From Berberis thunbergii (Eukaryota > Streptophyta > Magnoliopsida > Ranunculales > Berberidaceae): a stretch of 64,000 nucleotides of DNA. Shown one piece after another: positions 22,588 to 35,293 of the stretch. Below the pieces are notes generated by a model, which saw only the letters and a program-made list of their open reading frames with translations, was not told the origin of the DNA and ran no database searches. Each line of letters begins with the position of its first letter. Positions within the stretch are counted from its first letter, which is position 1. The stretch is taken from contig QNQO01002079.1 of NCBI GenBank assembly GCA_003290165.1, positions 96,001-160,000 on the forward strand, given 5' to 3'. A program made the position numbers and the translations under genes.

Positions 22588-24780
22588 ATTTTAAGACGTG
22601 TTCTTTCTGCCATGATTACAAATACTGAAGTTGCTAAACAAAGTTTGCATATATTTGTAATACAAGAATGCACACATGTGATCACACATAAGATTTAAGT
22701 TAAGTGTAAAAAAAGTGAATCGTATATAGATGGATATATATAGATTAGCAATGAACAGTTAATATTCTGAACTCAATGCTTTTTGTTAGCATAAAATTTC
22801 TGAGTCGGGAACTTAAGCTTCGTTTAGAAATTGATCCAACTGTTGGGAACAATAATTTTTCTTTGATCTATATGCTTCATTTCCTACAAATGTAATGCAC
22901 ACTAGAAGTGAAGTTGAGTTATGATACTGACTTTAACAATGGACTATTCCTTGCTCCAAAGGGATCCAGGGATAACTTGGCAAACATTACTTTGATGTGA
23001 AAATATTAGGAGAAGTTGTGCTCTATAAGCTTATTGACATACTGTTTTGTTATGCAAGGATGATTATGTGTATTTTGGTTTTGACTTTTATTCATGGTTA
23101 TAGAATAAGTTATATCCTCATTATTCTCATGTATTAGTTATACGCTCGTTGATTGGAAAAATCATTCAATCGAGTTTGAGAATCTTTTCCTGTCATGTAA
23201 CAAACATAAAAATGGAGTAGCAGCCATGTTTATGAAGGTCATATAAGTCTAAAAGTAATAAATGAGGATATGTATGAAAGCTTTGAAATATTGCTTTTGA
23301 AGAGCCAAACAAAATACATGAATGGGACGTTTTCCTTGTTTTGTACAAGTTGGACTATTCAAGGAAGCGTATGTTATTGCCATGTTGCTTCAATGTGTCT
23401 GGTTGTTATGGATCTCATTCGCCTAAACAAACTTTGTTCCAAGGATTGAAGTTTAGTTTTGTTTGCACTATGATGCTTTAATGTATCCTTGGGTAGTAGT
23501 GTTTGTTGTGAAATTGGGATTGAAGCAAGTTTCTCCATTTATTTATTTTATAAATTGGTTATGGTAGAATCTATGCAAGGGCACAATCCATGGTAATATT
23601 TGAAAAGTTTAGAAAGAGAGTTATATTTAAAGATCCACATGATTTAGAGTTTTACAACTACGTTTGCAATATCAGATATCTTTATCTATAATGGTGGTTT
23701 ACCATGTTGTGTATTTTTTAAAGATATTTTTATGGTGACTTTACTACCATATTGATATCATATTAATTATGATTAACGTAGTTAGAGATTGACATACATA
23801 TACACATGTTGACATGTCAAATGTAGTTTAAACTCTAAAACCTTGGAGGAATAGAACACCATGCTTTAAATTTAAATTTCATAGAAATTTAACTATGAAA
23901 TAGCTGCTCTTTTAGGCTTTCTGAGTTGGAATATCATGAAATCTGAATCACTAAATTCCATTTGAACATTTCGTGAGAAGTGAATAATATCATCTATGCA
24001 TGTTACTCTTTAGATAATGAATATGCAGTTATATGATAATTATGTTATGCATTTTGGATGATTCAGTCTATTTTGGTGAGAACAATAATTGATCTATTGT
24101 GCAAATTAGAATGCCTCTAATTATCAATACTATTGATGGAAAGAAAAACCTTGTGTTTAATGTTATAGTCGATGTTTGATGTTAAGCTGACAAAAGGAGG
24201 CTATAAGGAATCATTTATATACAGATTGACCTGTGGATTTGTTCTTGATGTCAATACATAAATGATTTTGCTCAGACCATAAGTTGGTCGAACTTCCACA
24301 TGAGGACATGTATTCTTATGGAAAGGATATGTTCTCATGATGATGATGTTGATGGCAATCTAGATCAATTGAAGCTATTGCTTGATTTTGTTGCGGAACT
24401 TTGTTATCAAAGTCTGCAACTAAATCCCCAGAGGCTGAACAAATATAGCTTGATGTTTACATCAAAGTTTGAAAAATTCAGAAGCTGAATTTAAGGTACG
24501 TGTTCTAATGATATTCTTAGTTGATCCTTGAACTTAAAAGAAAAATGAGAATAGCGAGATGAATAGAATGAGTATTTTATTCGATATTCTCATTTTGTGA
24601 GTCCTTAAGAGTTGAATGCATGGTCCGCTTCAGATAGCAAGAAGACCGTCACTTAATATGCATTCAAAAGATAGATAAACCTGTTTTTGACAATAGATAG
24701 AGGGACCAAAGTTCAAAAGTCCCTTAATGGGAAGCTTACGTATATTTTTATACATGCTAAAAATAATTTTGTGGATTCTG
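22588..24780 (+). other. Unidentified interior of the young copia element
   Basis: 2.2 kb of AT-rich sequence where gag, protease and integrase would be expected; none is recognised. A 62-residue frame at 24300-24488 (DQLKLLLDFVAELCYQSLQ) ends near a good splice-donor-like TTTAAG/GTACGTG at about 24494, so it could be an exon of a captured host gene. No family was recognised. Confidence 0.35.
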
Positions 24781-24787
24781 ATTTTTT

Positions 24788-25592
24788 GTGAAAAGATTTT
24801 GTGTTTCTCAAGGAATTTTTCATGAAAAGATAAATTGCATTTATTTTCGAGGCATAGTGGGGGTTATTTCGAGGAATAGTGGGAGTATATCTTCAAATAA
24901 CGTGCCTATGATAAGGATGCATGAAACTGATAAAGTCATAGAATCTGAGCCTAAAAGAAGTAAACGTAAATGAACTTCTTGGCCCCGATTACTATGTATT
25001 TTCAGTAAAAAAGGTTTCCCTTAAATTTCAAGGAGCCTTAATAGATGCAATTGAAAAGGTCATGAGGTACCTTAAGAGGATTACGAACCTCGGATTACAG
25101 AAGTTTTCCGCTGTCCTTGAAGGATATAGCGATGCTGATTGGAAAACCCTTTCAGATGACTCCAAAGCCACCAGTGGCTATATTTTCATTATAGCTGGTG
25201 GAGCTGTTTCTTGGAAATCAAAGAAACAGACCATTTTGGCACAGTCCACGTTGGAGTAAGAGATTATAGCATTAGCTACGGCTAGTGAAGAAGCAGGTTG
25301 GTTGAGAAACCTGCTAGCAGAGATCCCTTTATGGGAAAGAATGATTCCAGATGTCTTGATCCAGCGCGATAGTACCGCGGCTATTGCGAAAAATATAGAA
25401 CCGTTATTATAACGGCAAGAAACGACAAATACGTCGTAAGCACAGTACGGTTAGAGAATTTCTATCTACTAGTGCTGTGAGATTGGATCATGTACGAACT
25501 GATGCGAACTTGGCTAACCCTTTGACGAAAGGATTAGCTAGAGAGAAGGTTTTCAAAACCTCGAAAGGAATGGGACTATGGCCCTTAGTTTG
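24788..25592 (+). pseudogene. Copia RT linker joined to RNase H by an internal deletion
   Basis: 24788-24973 ends in a basic linker (ESEPKRSKRK) typical of the segment before copia reverse transcriptase. The next frame reads LGPDYYVFSV and then jumps directly to AIEKVMRYLKRITNLGLQ, which in intact elements comes after the whole polymerase domain, so most of reverse transcriptase is deleted. RNase H follows: GYSDADW (catalytic Asp), TSGYIFIIAGGAVSWKSKKQ, LAQSTLE (a stop follows), TASEEAGWLRNLL, QRDSTAAIA, then DHVRTDANLA and LTKGLAREKV. Several stops break it. Confidence 0.8.
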
Positions 25593-26134
25593 ATGAGTTA
25601 TTCACGATGGTAACCCAACCTATAGACTGGAGATCCCAAGAAATAGGTTCAATGGGTAATAACAAGTCGTGAATGATATGATGTGAATCATGCTGATAAA
25701 ATAGCAATCCCATTCCTAGATTAAAGCATGTATTCCTGAAGCGATAGTAGGATGAGTTAAAAACTCTTAATGAGGTCTATACTCTATGTGGAGTGGAGTA
25801 CCTAGCTACAGGAGTAATCTTGATAGACTCACCCAAGTGATTGTGGAAGTTTGGTCGCTTCCTATGGAATTTGTGGGCAAAATTCCTAGAGCCTTCACTA
25901 CACTGGGATATACGTGCATGACCGTAAAGCACGAGCTTTTTAGACTTCACCCTGGTAAGGTTGTGCGTGTCATGTCTGTTAGAGATAGAGTTCAAAACTA
26001 CGAGTTACTCTAGTATATTCTAAAGCATGAACACTACGCAAGAGTTCAAGTCGAAAGACACTTTTGTTTATGCACAATCTTATATTTTAAAGATTGCTCG
26101 ATGAAAATTGTTTTTAAAAATCCAAGTGGGGGAT

Positions 26135-27554
26135 TGTTGGAAATTTGGCTTTTTAAAAATAAAAACAAATGTGTGTTTACCTGGTTTTGAACCCTGGACC
26201 TCCCTCTCCTATTTTGATTGTTAAACCACTCTCTTTTTAATAGTCCCATATCTACTATATATCTCTTTGAGGTAGAGTATATAAGAAGATAGTTAGGACT
26301 TGGGTTTGGACCCCTTGGGGGTACCACTCTTTTATGAGGAGGGGAGAGATAGGCCCTCGCCGCCGCAGCCGTCCGTCCGGTCGGGTCGGGTCGGGTCGGG
26401 TCATTTAGAGAGCAAAACATCTTTTTGCTGAAATTTTTATTTAAATGAAAAATTGAAATGAGTCCAAACGGTCTCTCAAGACCACGTCTTGGCTCCGTGA
26501 TTTTTAGCGAAAAATCCACCACCATATCTTCCCACGACTTGATCTTGCTAATGCATCTAGTCCTTATCTTGGTTTTCGTTTGTATGTTTTCAACCTATAA
26601 ATACCATTTCGGTTTTCAGAGTTAAAAAAAGAAGAACATATAACAAAAGAGAAAAAGAGTGATTGCAATATCGTTTTCTGCTTGAGAGAATGAAGAAAAC
26701 AGAGTGATTTCTAAAACAGAGACAGTCTTGCATCTTCGAGTTCTTCCAGTGTTCTTCGAGTTTTTACAAAACAGAGAAAGTCTTGCTTCTTCCAGTTCTT
26801 AAGAGTTTGCAAAAACAGTTATTCGAAATCAGAGTTTGCAAAACAGCTCTCCGAAATCAGAAACAGTTCTTGAGCTTCTTCGAAATCTGTTTTTTCAAAA
26901 ACAGTTGCAACTTCTAAATCAGAAACAGTGCTTGCGTTTTTTTTCAAAATAGAAACAGTTCTTCCATTTTTTTTGCAAAACAGTAGTGCATCCAGAACGT
27001 GTTTTGTAAACAGACATTGTTTATGCTTATTGCCGATTTTGATTCCGAGCAAATAAGGAGATTAAGGGTGATAAGTATACCGTTCATCTATTGTGCATAT
27101 TTGAACGAGACAGAGAAGATTCTGGACTGTTTTATCCTGGGGACGGCGGGGCTACGAAACTGCTAGCACAATCTTGGGCAGAGCCGCGAAACGTCTTAAA
27201 GAGAGCGACCTAGTCAGTGACTCAACCCAAGAAATACTGGTACCATCGATCCTAACTATTTATTGGAATTATTTACAGCAGTTGAATCTTATACAGAAGT
27301 TACAACAAACAGGTATGTTAAGTATGAATTTACTTCATAGATTTCGTTTGTTCGTCAAAGAATGTTTGATTACATGAGTATGCTTATTTGCAATTACTAT
27401 TGTTCGTATACTTAATGTTTGGATGGAAATTATGCTTTATATTTGCATACTGGAATTTACTTAAGTAAAACATCCTATACATTATTCTAGCAAAATAATT
27501 AGGAATGTCTTACTGTGACATTATAGGTGCTGATCCATATAAGCAGTTCCAACA
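26135..27554 (+). repeat. 3' LTR, full length (1420 bp)
   Basis: The LTR starts TGTTGGAAATTT after a purine tract and ends TTCCAACA at 27554, followed by GAATC. It contains the 5' 232 bp (26137-26368) that the left LTR lacks, plus one extra GGGTC unit. Confidence 0.85.
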
Positions 27555-27559
27555 GAATC

Positions 27560-29182
27560 TTTAGGTTTGGGGTGTATCATAATGTTTTTAGATGTCTAGC
27601 TAATTTATTTTTTTGGTTGTATTGTTGAGAATATATGTTTATGTGTTTATATTGGTTGTGTTGCCAACTCAACTAGCATGTCGAAGGTACAAGTACATGC
27701 TAAATGAGAAAAAAATAGGTGGTTGTGCCAAGAAAACGACTACATGTTAGAAAATTTGCAAGTTCCATTTGATATTTTTTCATTATTCCTATCATATAAC
27801 TATTTACTAAAAATCCTAGCTAGCTATGCATATCCATCTTACACATAATGCCTCAAGACGTGTGGCTAATAAGATCACACCTCACTATGGGAACCCTCAA
27901 ATCAACCTAAGTCCTAGTTTTCCCCTTGACCGAGACTTTGACCCATTAACTAAGGTCCAATGGGTTTTCGACATTCTACGCACTTCTGGTAAATTCAAGA
28001 TGCTCAATAATAAAAATTGCACCTAAACAAGCGGCCTTGAACTACTAAATTGGTTCAAGTCTAGATTGTATAGTGAATTGAAGCTTAATCCCCAACCTAC
28101 AACTTGACATCTGGACAAACTTTGACCGAAAAGATGGCTAACATAATTTTTTATATCCTGGGTTTGATAACAACTAAACACTCTAACAACCTTGTTGAAC
28201 AACAATTGACCCATAACTGACTCGGTCAGACGTGTGATCACATAGTTCACCCAAGCTCAGCAACTACTGTGTTTAATGTATATTTGACCAAGATTGCATG
28301 AGAGACTAGTGATAGATCTCAAATCTTATGCAAGTGCACGATTGTCTATTTAGTTATACGGGTCGAATCCCACAAAAAAGCCAAATTTTGAAAATCAACT
28401 TAAAATAGTTAACCTAGTTAGAATGATAGGTTTTGAAGAATACTTCTAAAGAAGAAGAGCGAATGTGAATCTAGTTTAGGATGGAACTTAAAAATGAAAA
28501 TTTAGGGGGATTTAGGAATTAATATCTCCCTTAGGCCACTCATGAGCACACTGTAAAATGGATTATCACTCACCTTAGGGTGAAAAAATAACTTTTAAGC
28601 ACTTAAACATCAAGCCAAATGAACTTCTAACCTAATCATACAAGCATGGTATTAAAGCTTCCAAAGAGTCCATATTAAAATGAAATAATGAAGATCAAAC
28701 TTACAATAATTGGTGTTCACACATCATGCTAGATTAGCAAGTTAATAACCTCAAAACCCAAAGAGTAAAGGTTAAGTGGCTTGGGAGTCTTAGATTAAAA
28801 AAAAAACTCATAAACACTTAATAAAAGGTTTCTTAGAGTAAGTAATATGTCCATATAAATGAAAGACAAATCTTGTTAATATTTGTTAATGATGAAAGAC
28901 AAAACTTTATACTTGTTAATGATGAAAATAAACAAAAGTGATCTGTCCATATAAATGAAAGACAAAACTTTTATCATTTTCATTAATGCAATTAAACCAA
29001 TGTCACTAAACAAAGCTAACAGTTCTAAATACAGGAGGTGTGAATATAAATAACCTAAGTGATCCTAATTGTTGTCATCCCCCCATGGGGCTCACCCACA
29101 CTCTAAGGTGGTACATGCTTAGCCATTGATGGTAGACCCTAGGTTACCCGTGGTGTTAAACATAAACACAAGGAAAACTAGA
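27560..29182. other. Unassigned region with an old LTR-like remnant
   Basis: Mostly unrecognised AT-rich sequence. Around 28318-28380 the phrase GCAAGTGCACGATTGTCT followed by ACGGGTCGAATCCCAC resembles the tail of Tat/Retand LTRs, including those at 2644 and 9535 (GCAAGTGCATGGTGTCT, GGTCGATCCCACGAGG). A small duplication (CATATAAATGAAAGACAAA) occurs at about 28853 and 28947. No gene seen. Confidence 0.35.
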
Positions 29183-29480
29183 AAAACTAAACCATACAAC
29201 AGTGACCTATAAAGTTTTCAATATCTAATGCAAACTTTTTCTCTCATTCAAAGTGTGTTTGTGACTCCAACATAAGGGTACTTATAGGTGATAAGGGGTA
29301 AGGCAAATGTATGGATAGAGATGGTGGGTATGGATGATAGCAATGTGATCCAAATTAGACTAGTTAAGGAAAATTAGACTAGTACCCTTATGTTGGAGTC
29401 ATAAACACACTTTGAATGAGAGAAAAAGTTTGCATTAGATATTGAAAACTTTATAGGTCACTGTTGTATGGTTTAGTTTT
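29183..29480. repeat. Near-perfect 100-bp inverted repeat with 98-bp spacer
   Basis: 29183-29282 (starts AAAACTAAACCATACAACAG) is the reverse complement of 29381-29480 (ends CTGTTGTATGGTTTAGTTTT), with one mismatch seen in 100 (GTTTGTGACTCC against GTTTATGACTCC). The spacer ends with the short direct repeat AAATTAGACTAGT. There are no flanking duplications and no transposon-type ends, so a template-switch or fold-back duplication is likely. Confidence 0.85.
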
Positions 29481-29764
29481 GAAGGTCCTAGACTTAGTCA
29501 TATAGAGCAATTTGCGTCACTTGAGGGTGAAAGCCAAACATTGGCAGTCACTCAAAATGATGGACTTATCACTAAACCTACAGTTGCTGCTAGAACTCTC
29601 AAGATAAAGCCTTTGTGCGTCAGGGCCACTAAAGCGCTTACCTCATTAGGGTTCAACTTGACAATCAACCCATGTCATGACCAGACGCAAACTATCTGTC
29701 ATGCGTGAGGAGAGACATTACGCGACACCAAGGAGAGACATTACGCGACACCAAGACTCCCTTA
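29481..29764. other. Spacer with a 23-bp tandem duplication
   Basis: Around 29709-29755 the unit GAGAGACATTACGCGACACC(AAG) occurs twice in a row. No gene recognised. Confidence 0.5.
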
Positions 29765-29919
29765 CCAAGGGTTAGGGGTGGGCACTAGACGAGATGAATC
29801 TCATCCCTATCCCATCTCATTTCTTCGGGATCGGGACGTGATAGACCTCATCCAGAACTCGTCTCGTCCCAAATGGGTTCGGGACAGAATGGGATCGGCA
29901 TGTTATAATTTGTAAATAG

Positions 29920-31253
29920 TACAACAAAACCCAAACCTAGAGCATTCAAAAATCACAAATCAATTAATCAAATATCACGTACAAAAAATTAAAAACTTAA
30001 AATAACTATCTAAGAACTAAAGGTAAACGAAGGGTTCAAACTTACCAGTGGTCTCTTCATCCTTCGATCTTGGGTTTAGGCTTCGAAATTCCAATTTGGA
30101 GGTATTTTGGAAACCTAGTTGTTCTTCTTCTTCTTTTTTACCAGTCTTTCAAGTCAAATTGTTCGAAATGGGTTTGAATTGATAGAGAAGATTGAAACTT
30201 GAGAGAGTTAGATATCGATCTCGATTTGGAGAGAGAGAGATGAACTGATAAAATTAGTACCATGAAATCAAAGTACAGAAGCAATACCTTTTCACCCAAG
30301 AACACAAGAATCTCATTAAGAAGTAGGAATGACTTTGAACACTAGTTCCAGCTCCCTCCACAGTCCGAACTCCAGATCTCATGATCTTCATCAGTTATTG
30401 ACTTTTCTTATCTTCTTTAGTTCTAGTACAACGATCTTAGGGAAGACAGGAACCCTAAATGAACTACTGGCTTCAATTGGTGGTGGTGGCCAAAAGGAAG
30501 AAAAACATATGAAGGATAGATCGTTGGAGATGCACTCTCGTCTAAGTCCTCGGTGGTAGCTCATCAACCTCACCCACTGGAACACTCTTGGACGCTCTAG
30601 TTTGACAATCCCTTTGATAAATCTAAGCAGACTGCTTGGGGAAGTTTCATTCGTCCCGTTCACACCTTTTCCACCGACGAAGAGTTCTGGAGGTACCTGC
30701 GTAAGAGACTAAGAGGGTGTTTTTGCTCCTGGATAGAGTTAGAAGTCTTAATAAGAAGTGGGACACCATGTTTAGAGTGTTTGTTTTAGTTTTGATCAGA
30801 AGTTCAACTTCCAGTTGGAGTAAGCAACAGGGAGGTGTTGATCACTTAACACTGAGTGCTGACTCAAAACTTATTCCAATAGTAACCTTAAAATAACTTT
30901 GTAATGGAAATTGTTGCCCCCATCTTCCTAAAACAAGCAGGGAAAAATTTTGATGGCACACCTTCATTCTCTTCACCAAGCATTGTCGTTCTACCTACCT
31001 TCACAAGGAAACTTAATTGGTTTCTCTCTTTTATCTTTGTTTTCTTTCTTTATATTTTTCAAGTTTTTCTTCATCCTTCCAACTCTCCTTCTCATGTATA
31101 TTTTTGAATTTTCATCATGTAGTTTTCATTATGCACATGTAGTTTTAAAAGCTTTGACAAATTGATCACCACCGTACAATGTCGGATTTCCAACCCACCA
31201 TCTCTCTATTCCTGTGCCTCCTCAATTGGGAAAAAATGTCAAATAGTTTTTAA
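29920..31253. other. Interior of the hAT-like element
   Basis: No transposase or other gene recognised. Short frames at 30329-30559 (+) and 30391-30663 (-) overlap on opposite strands and look like chance. Confidence 0.4.
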
Positions 31254-31999
31254 TGATACATAAAATCGTCATCCTATCATGGCCATACACGTGGCTCAAA
31301 TCATCTTAAATATTGGAGTGTCGTTACGAAGGCTCAAGTCATCATAAATATTGATGGACCGTTACGAAGAAGATGAAAGGAATCACTCCATTTCGATGAA
31401 AAAGGATACTGTTATAATAAACGCTCCCCTTCATTGAGCCAACCGAGCTTAAATCACGCACACAACTGAATGCAGTCATCAATTCACTCATTATATAAGG
31501 TAAAAAAAGGTATGAGAGGGGGATGTCGATTCGCCTATCCTATCTACACTATGCAACTTTAACTAGTTTTGTCCAGATTTATTTCCATCTTCAAACAAAG
31601 TCGCTGACTTAAGCATCTGAGTGCCTTCGACCACCAAAAATGTGGTCTTTAATTGGTAGCCTAATATCTGTTTTGCAGGTCAAACTCTCAGGAGGACAAA
31701 ATTTGGTAGCATTTGTTTAGCGTCGTCCGTGGGGAATGACAATTTCCTTAAAAAAAGCCTATACTTGATCACAACTAAGCAACAAGATAAGAGAATGTTA
31801 CAATCATCCAAAGTTGTTTCCAATATCAATGGTGAAAAAAATTCTAATATTCTATTTTGGTTAAAATTACTAAAATTGTGTCCTGTGAGTTAGACAGAAA
31901 ATCCAGGTACATCTGGATATATTGATACAGAAGTAAATGTTTTGTCAAAAGTGAACTAGCAAATATGGTAAAGGCGTTTCTTAGAAGACCTTAGGTCAT

Positions 32000-32800
32000 G
32001 GATTCGAACTCGGCTGGTAGCATAATTATTAGTTTAAAGTTTTGTTGGTTGGTCCACGAGCCCAAATAGAAGCTAGCCCGTGGAGGACAAACTCTTAAAA
32101 AATAAAAAAGAATCTGGAGAACGAGTTCGGCGTACGGGCCCGAATGGAGAACGAGTCCGGAAGACGAATCCGAATGAAAAAAGGACAAACGCAACTAGAA
32201 GCTTGCCCTTGAAAAACAAACCCGAATGAAAAATGAATCCGAAGGATGAACCCAGCTAGAAGTTGACCTGAATGGAGATGAGCCCAATTGGAGCACGAGT
32301 CCATAGGACGGGTCCAACAGGCCTGAGTAGAGATTTGTCCAAAAAGGGACATATCCAACATGGATAGGAAACATATCCAACATGCCCAAATAGAGACTTT
32401 TTCTGACAGGAGACAGGTCTGAAAGAATCAGATCTGCATGCCCGACTTAAGACTAGTCAAACTGACTTCGTCTGGCTCAGACTCATGCGGTTTGATCACG
32501 CTGACTTCATCTGATCCGGACTCATGAAGCTGACTACGAAGATTACTTCACCTAGTAAACATTTGATCCAAACTCACGAAGTTCACTTAGTAACGAACTC
32601 ACGAAGTCGACTATGATGATTCGTCACGGGCGACATCTGGTCCGAACTCACGAAGTCCGAATAAATAACCTGTCACAAAAATCTTCGTCTAGTCATAATT
32701 CATGCAACTCTAATCTGATGATTTCATCTGGTCCAAACTCACGCAGTCCGACCCTGATGACTTGTCACATTGACTTCAAAGAACGAATAAAAAAACCCTA
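32000..32800. repeat. Degenerate tandem repeats inside the short Tat-derived element
   Basis: GAACGAGTCCGG-type phrases recur at 32100-32300. Then a roughly 50-bp motif (CATCTGGTCC, AACTCACGAAGTC(C)GA, GATGACTT) recurs about six times at 32455-32770. Tandem repeats before the 3' LTR are a Tat-lineage habit, also seen at 15936-16600. Confidence 0.55.
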
Positions 32801-33299
32801 ATTAACAAGTTAATGGCCACGCAAGCAAGCCCACTAACTAAAGAGTAGCTGATGATACATAAAATCGTCACCCGATCATGGCCATACACGTGGCTCAAAT
32901 CATCATAAATATTGGAGGGTCGTTACGAAGGCTCAAGTCATCATAAATATTGATGGGCCATTATGAAGGAGATAGAGGGAATCACTTCATCTCAATGAAA
33001 GAGGAGACCACTTTAATAAACATCCCCCTTCGTTGCGCCAACTGAGCTTAAGTCACGCACACGATTGAATGCAGTCATCAAGTCATTCATTATATAAGGT
33101 AAAGGAAAAGGTATAAGAGGGGGAGGTCGATTCTACTATCCTATCTACACTATACAACTTTAACTGAGTTTTGTCCAAATTTATTTCCTTCTTCAAACAG
33201 AGTCGCTAACTTAAGCATCAGAGTGCATTCGGCCACCAAAAAGGTGGTATTTGGCAGTCTAACAACTGTTTTGCGGGTCAAACTCACTACACCAAAAGG

Positions 33300-33655
33300 C
33301 CGGTTTAGCTACGCCGAGCTGGCCACGGTTCTAAACCGTTGGTTTATTTGCCACGGCAAAAAACCGTAGCTATAAGTACCAACGGCTTAAAACCGTGGGT
33401 AAAAAAACCTGGCCACGGCTTAAAACCGTTGGTATATTTGGCACGGCTAAAAACCGTGGCTATTAGTAGCAACGGCTCCAAACCGTGGGTATTATTCGCA
33501 ACGGCTCAACACCGTTGCAAAAAACAATTTAGCAACGGTTCTAAACCATGGCTAGGTCTAGCAACGGCTCAAAACCGTTGCAAAAAAAAATTTAGCAACG
33601 GTTCTAAACCGTGGCTGTCTTTAGCAACGGTTCAAAACCGTGGCTACATGAAAAG
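33300..33655. repeat. Left subterminal repeats of the CACTA element
   Basis: About eleven copies of a 10-16-bp motif of the form GGCT(T/A)AAAACCGTGGC occur in both orientations. Such subterminal motifs are binding sites for the small DNA-binding protein of CACTA systems. The matching array is at 49870-50430. Confidence 0.85.
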
Positions 33656-33659
33656 CTGA

Positions 33660-33960
33660 AAAAAAAATTGGGCGGGCTATTTTGGCGCTCGACCTTCCCT
33701 CCACTTGACTTCCATCAACAAAAACCTTCCCTCCCCTCCACAAACCTGCTCCCTCCACTCGACATCGACATCGTCTCTTTCCCTGCTCCCTCTCTTGACT
33801 CGACTTCCCTGTTCCTTCTCCTTCCCTGCTCCCTCCCTCGACTTCCCTGCTCCCCTCCTTCCCTGGTCTTCCCTGCTTAGTACTCGGTGTCTTCAAAATT
33901 GATTAGCCACTGCAACCGAACAGGTACTCTCTCTCTCTCTCTCTCTCTTTTATTTTTGAT
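33660..33960 (+). other. Pyrimidine-rich leader and (CT)n of the CACTA element
   Basis: A block of TTCCCTGCTCCCTC-like repeats is followed by GAACAG/GTACTCTCTC at 33918-33932, which looks like a 5'-untranslated exon with a splice donor next to a (CT)n run. It may be the leader exon of the transposase transcript; this is inferred from position and composition. Confidence 0.35.
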
Positions 33961-35280
33961 GAAATTAGGGTTCGATGATTTTTTTTTATTTATGTCTGGA
34001 AGTAATAATAATAATGTCCTTGGAAGTAAAAGATCAACAATGAGGGAAGATTCAAAATGTGAAATTAGATTTATAAAGTCTATAAGAGAAAACACTTTAG
34101 TGTATGGTTAATTTAGGAACATGATTGTCCGGCTTTCTAGTTCGATTTTCTTCCCATTCTGAATTTTGATATAGCTAGCATCTTTGGCTTTTAAATTTGT
34201 TTTGTACAACATATGATAACCCTTCCTTACATCAAACTAACTACTATAGAGTATGGTGTCACAATAATCTGCATTTATTTATGTTGTTCGCAACAAGCAT
34301 CTAATTAGTATGAGCTTCATCTTGTTCCCAGTTTGAGTTTCAATCTCTTTTGTTATCCTTTACAGTGAATATGAAGTTAGCACAAAGGTTTGTCTGATTG
34401 AACTTATATTTTGAGGTTTTTCTTTAGTGTAATTAATTTTACAACTATTAATAGCGCGTGGTGCCATTTGGCCTAACAACCATAATTAAATTTAATGAGA
34501 TCCTTTGTCAAGTTATGGTCCAAATAAACCTTAATCAAATCAAATCTTTGCTTCCTTTTCAAGAACAAAATATACATAAATAAGAGATGTTGAGAAATAA
34601 AAAGGAGAGATTTGTACATTACATTATTCAACTCATTTTGATCTAAAAAGAGTAAATTAACTATTTTTGCCTAATTTTCAATTTCATATCAATTCAAGAA
34701 ATTACTTCAAAATTAATAAATGCTTCTTCTGTTTTTATGGTTTCAATAGTCTCTACATGATATGTTCTAGGGCCGTTTCAAAACACTCAATTTTAATCAC
34801 CTTTGAAAGCAAAACTTAACTTACCATCTTTGAATACAATAAAAGCAGACCAAATATGTTGTAAAAGCTAAATAATAAATAAATAACTTTCCATTAAATT
34901 AAATAAGATTCCGAGTAGGTAAAGCACAAAATCTCCATGGCGTGTGAAATGATTTCTTGAAAATAAATGGGCAATCTCATAATTTCTACGACAAAACTAT
35001 TATTCTTTCTTTAAAATCATAAAGAAAATAAATACAGATGAATTTGGTTGTTTTAGAGTATATGATTTTTTATGCTGGACACTTTAATATGCAAAAGAAG
35101 TGAGGACTTTTTTGTTATATTTACTATGTTAGTTTGACAAATATCAAATCTGCTCGGAAGAGTTAACTGTGCATTCAAGTTGGTGCTAGACTAGTGATTC
35201 TTCTTTTTGGAAGAACATCGTGGTTTCTTGAATATCTCATTATCTTGACATGGGATTCCCAATGATAATGTTGCTTTATT
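33961..35280. other. Unassigned CACTA interior
   Basis: AT-rich, no recognised gene. It could be the first intron of the transposase transcript. Confidence 0.35.
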
Positions 35281-35293
35281 GTCTATCTTCCAG

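Larger units (their letters stand above)
21405..27554 (+). mobile_element. Young Ty1-copia element with unequal LTRs
   Basis: LTRs at 21405-22587 and 26135-27554 are near-identical over about 1.18 kb (my reading shows only scattered differences, roughly 98 percent). The pair is flanked by the perfect 5-bp duplication GAATC (21400-21404 and 27555-27559). The right LTR starts TGTTGGAAATTTGG and both end TTCCAACA. A purine tract AAGTGGGGGA (26125-26133) precedes the 3' LTR. The left LTR keeps the terminal TG but lacks the next 232 bp. The interior contains only a degenerate copia piece with RNase H and most of reverse transcriptase deleted. No standard tRNA primer site was seen after 22587, so this looks like a non-autonomous derivative. 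Confidence 0.85.

Noticed and set aside
26046..26525. 159-residue minus-strand frame in the copia 3' LTR
   Set aside because: Antisense to the element, made of LTR sequence that is absent from the shorter 5' LTR; no recognised domain.
30329..30663. Opposing frames of 76 and 90 codons in the hAT-like element
   Set aside because: They overlap on opposite strands with no transposase motif; more likely chance in non-coding element sequence.
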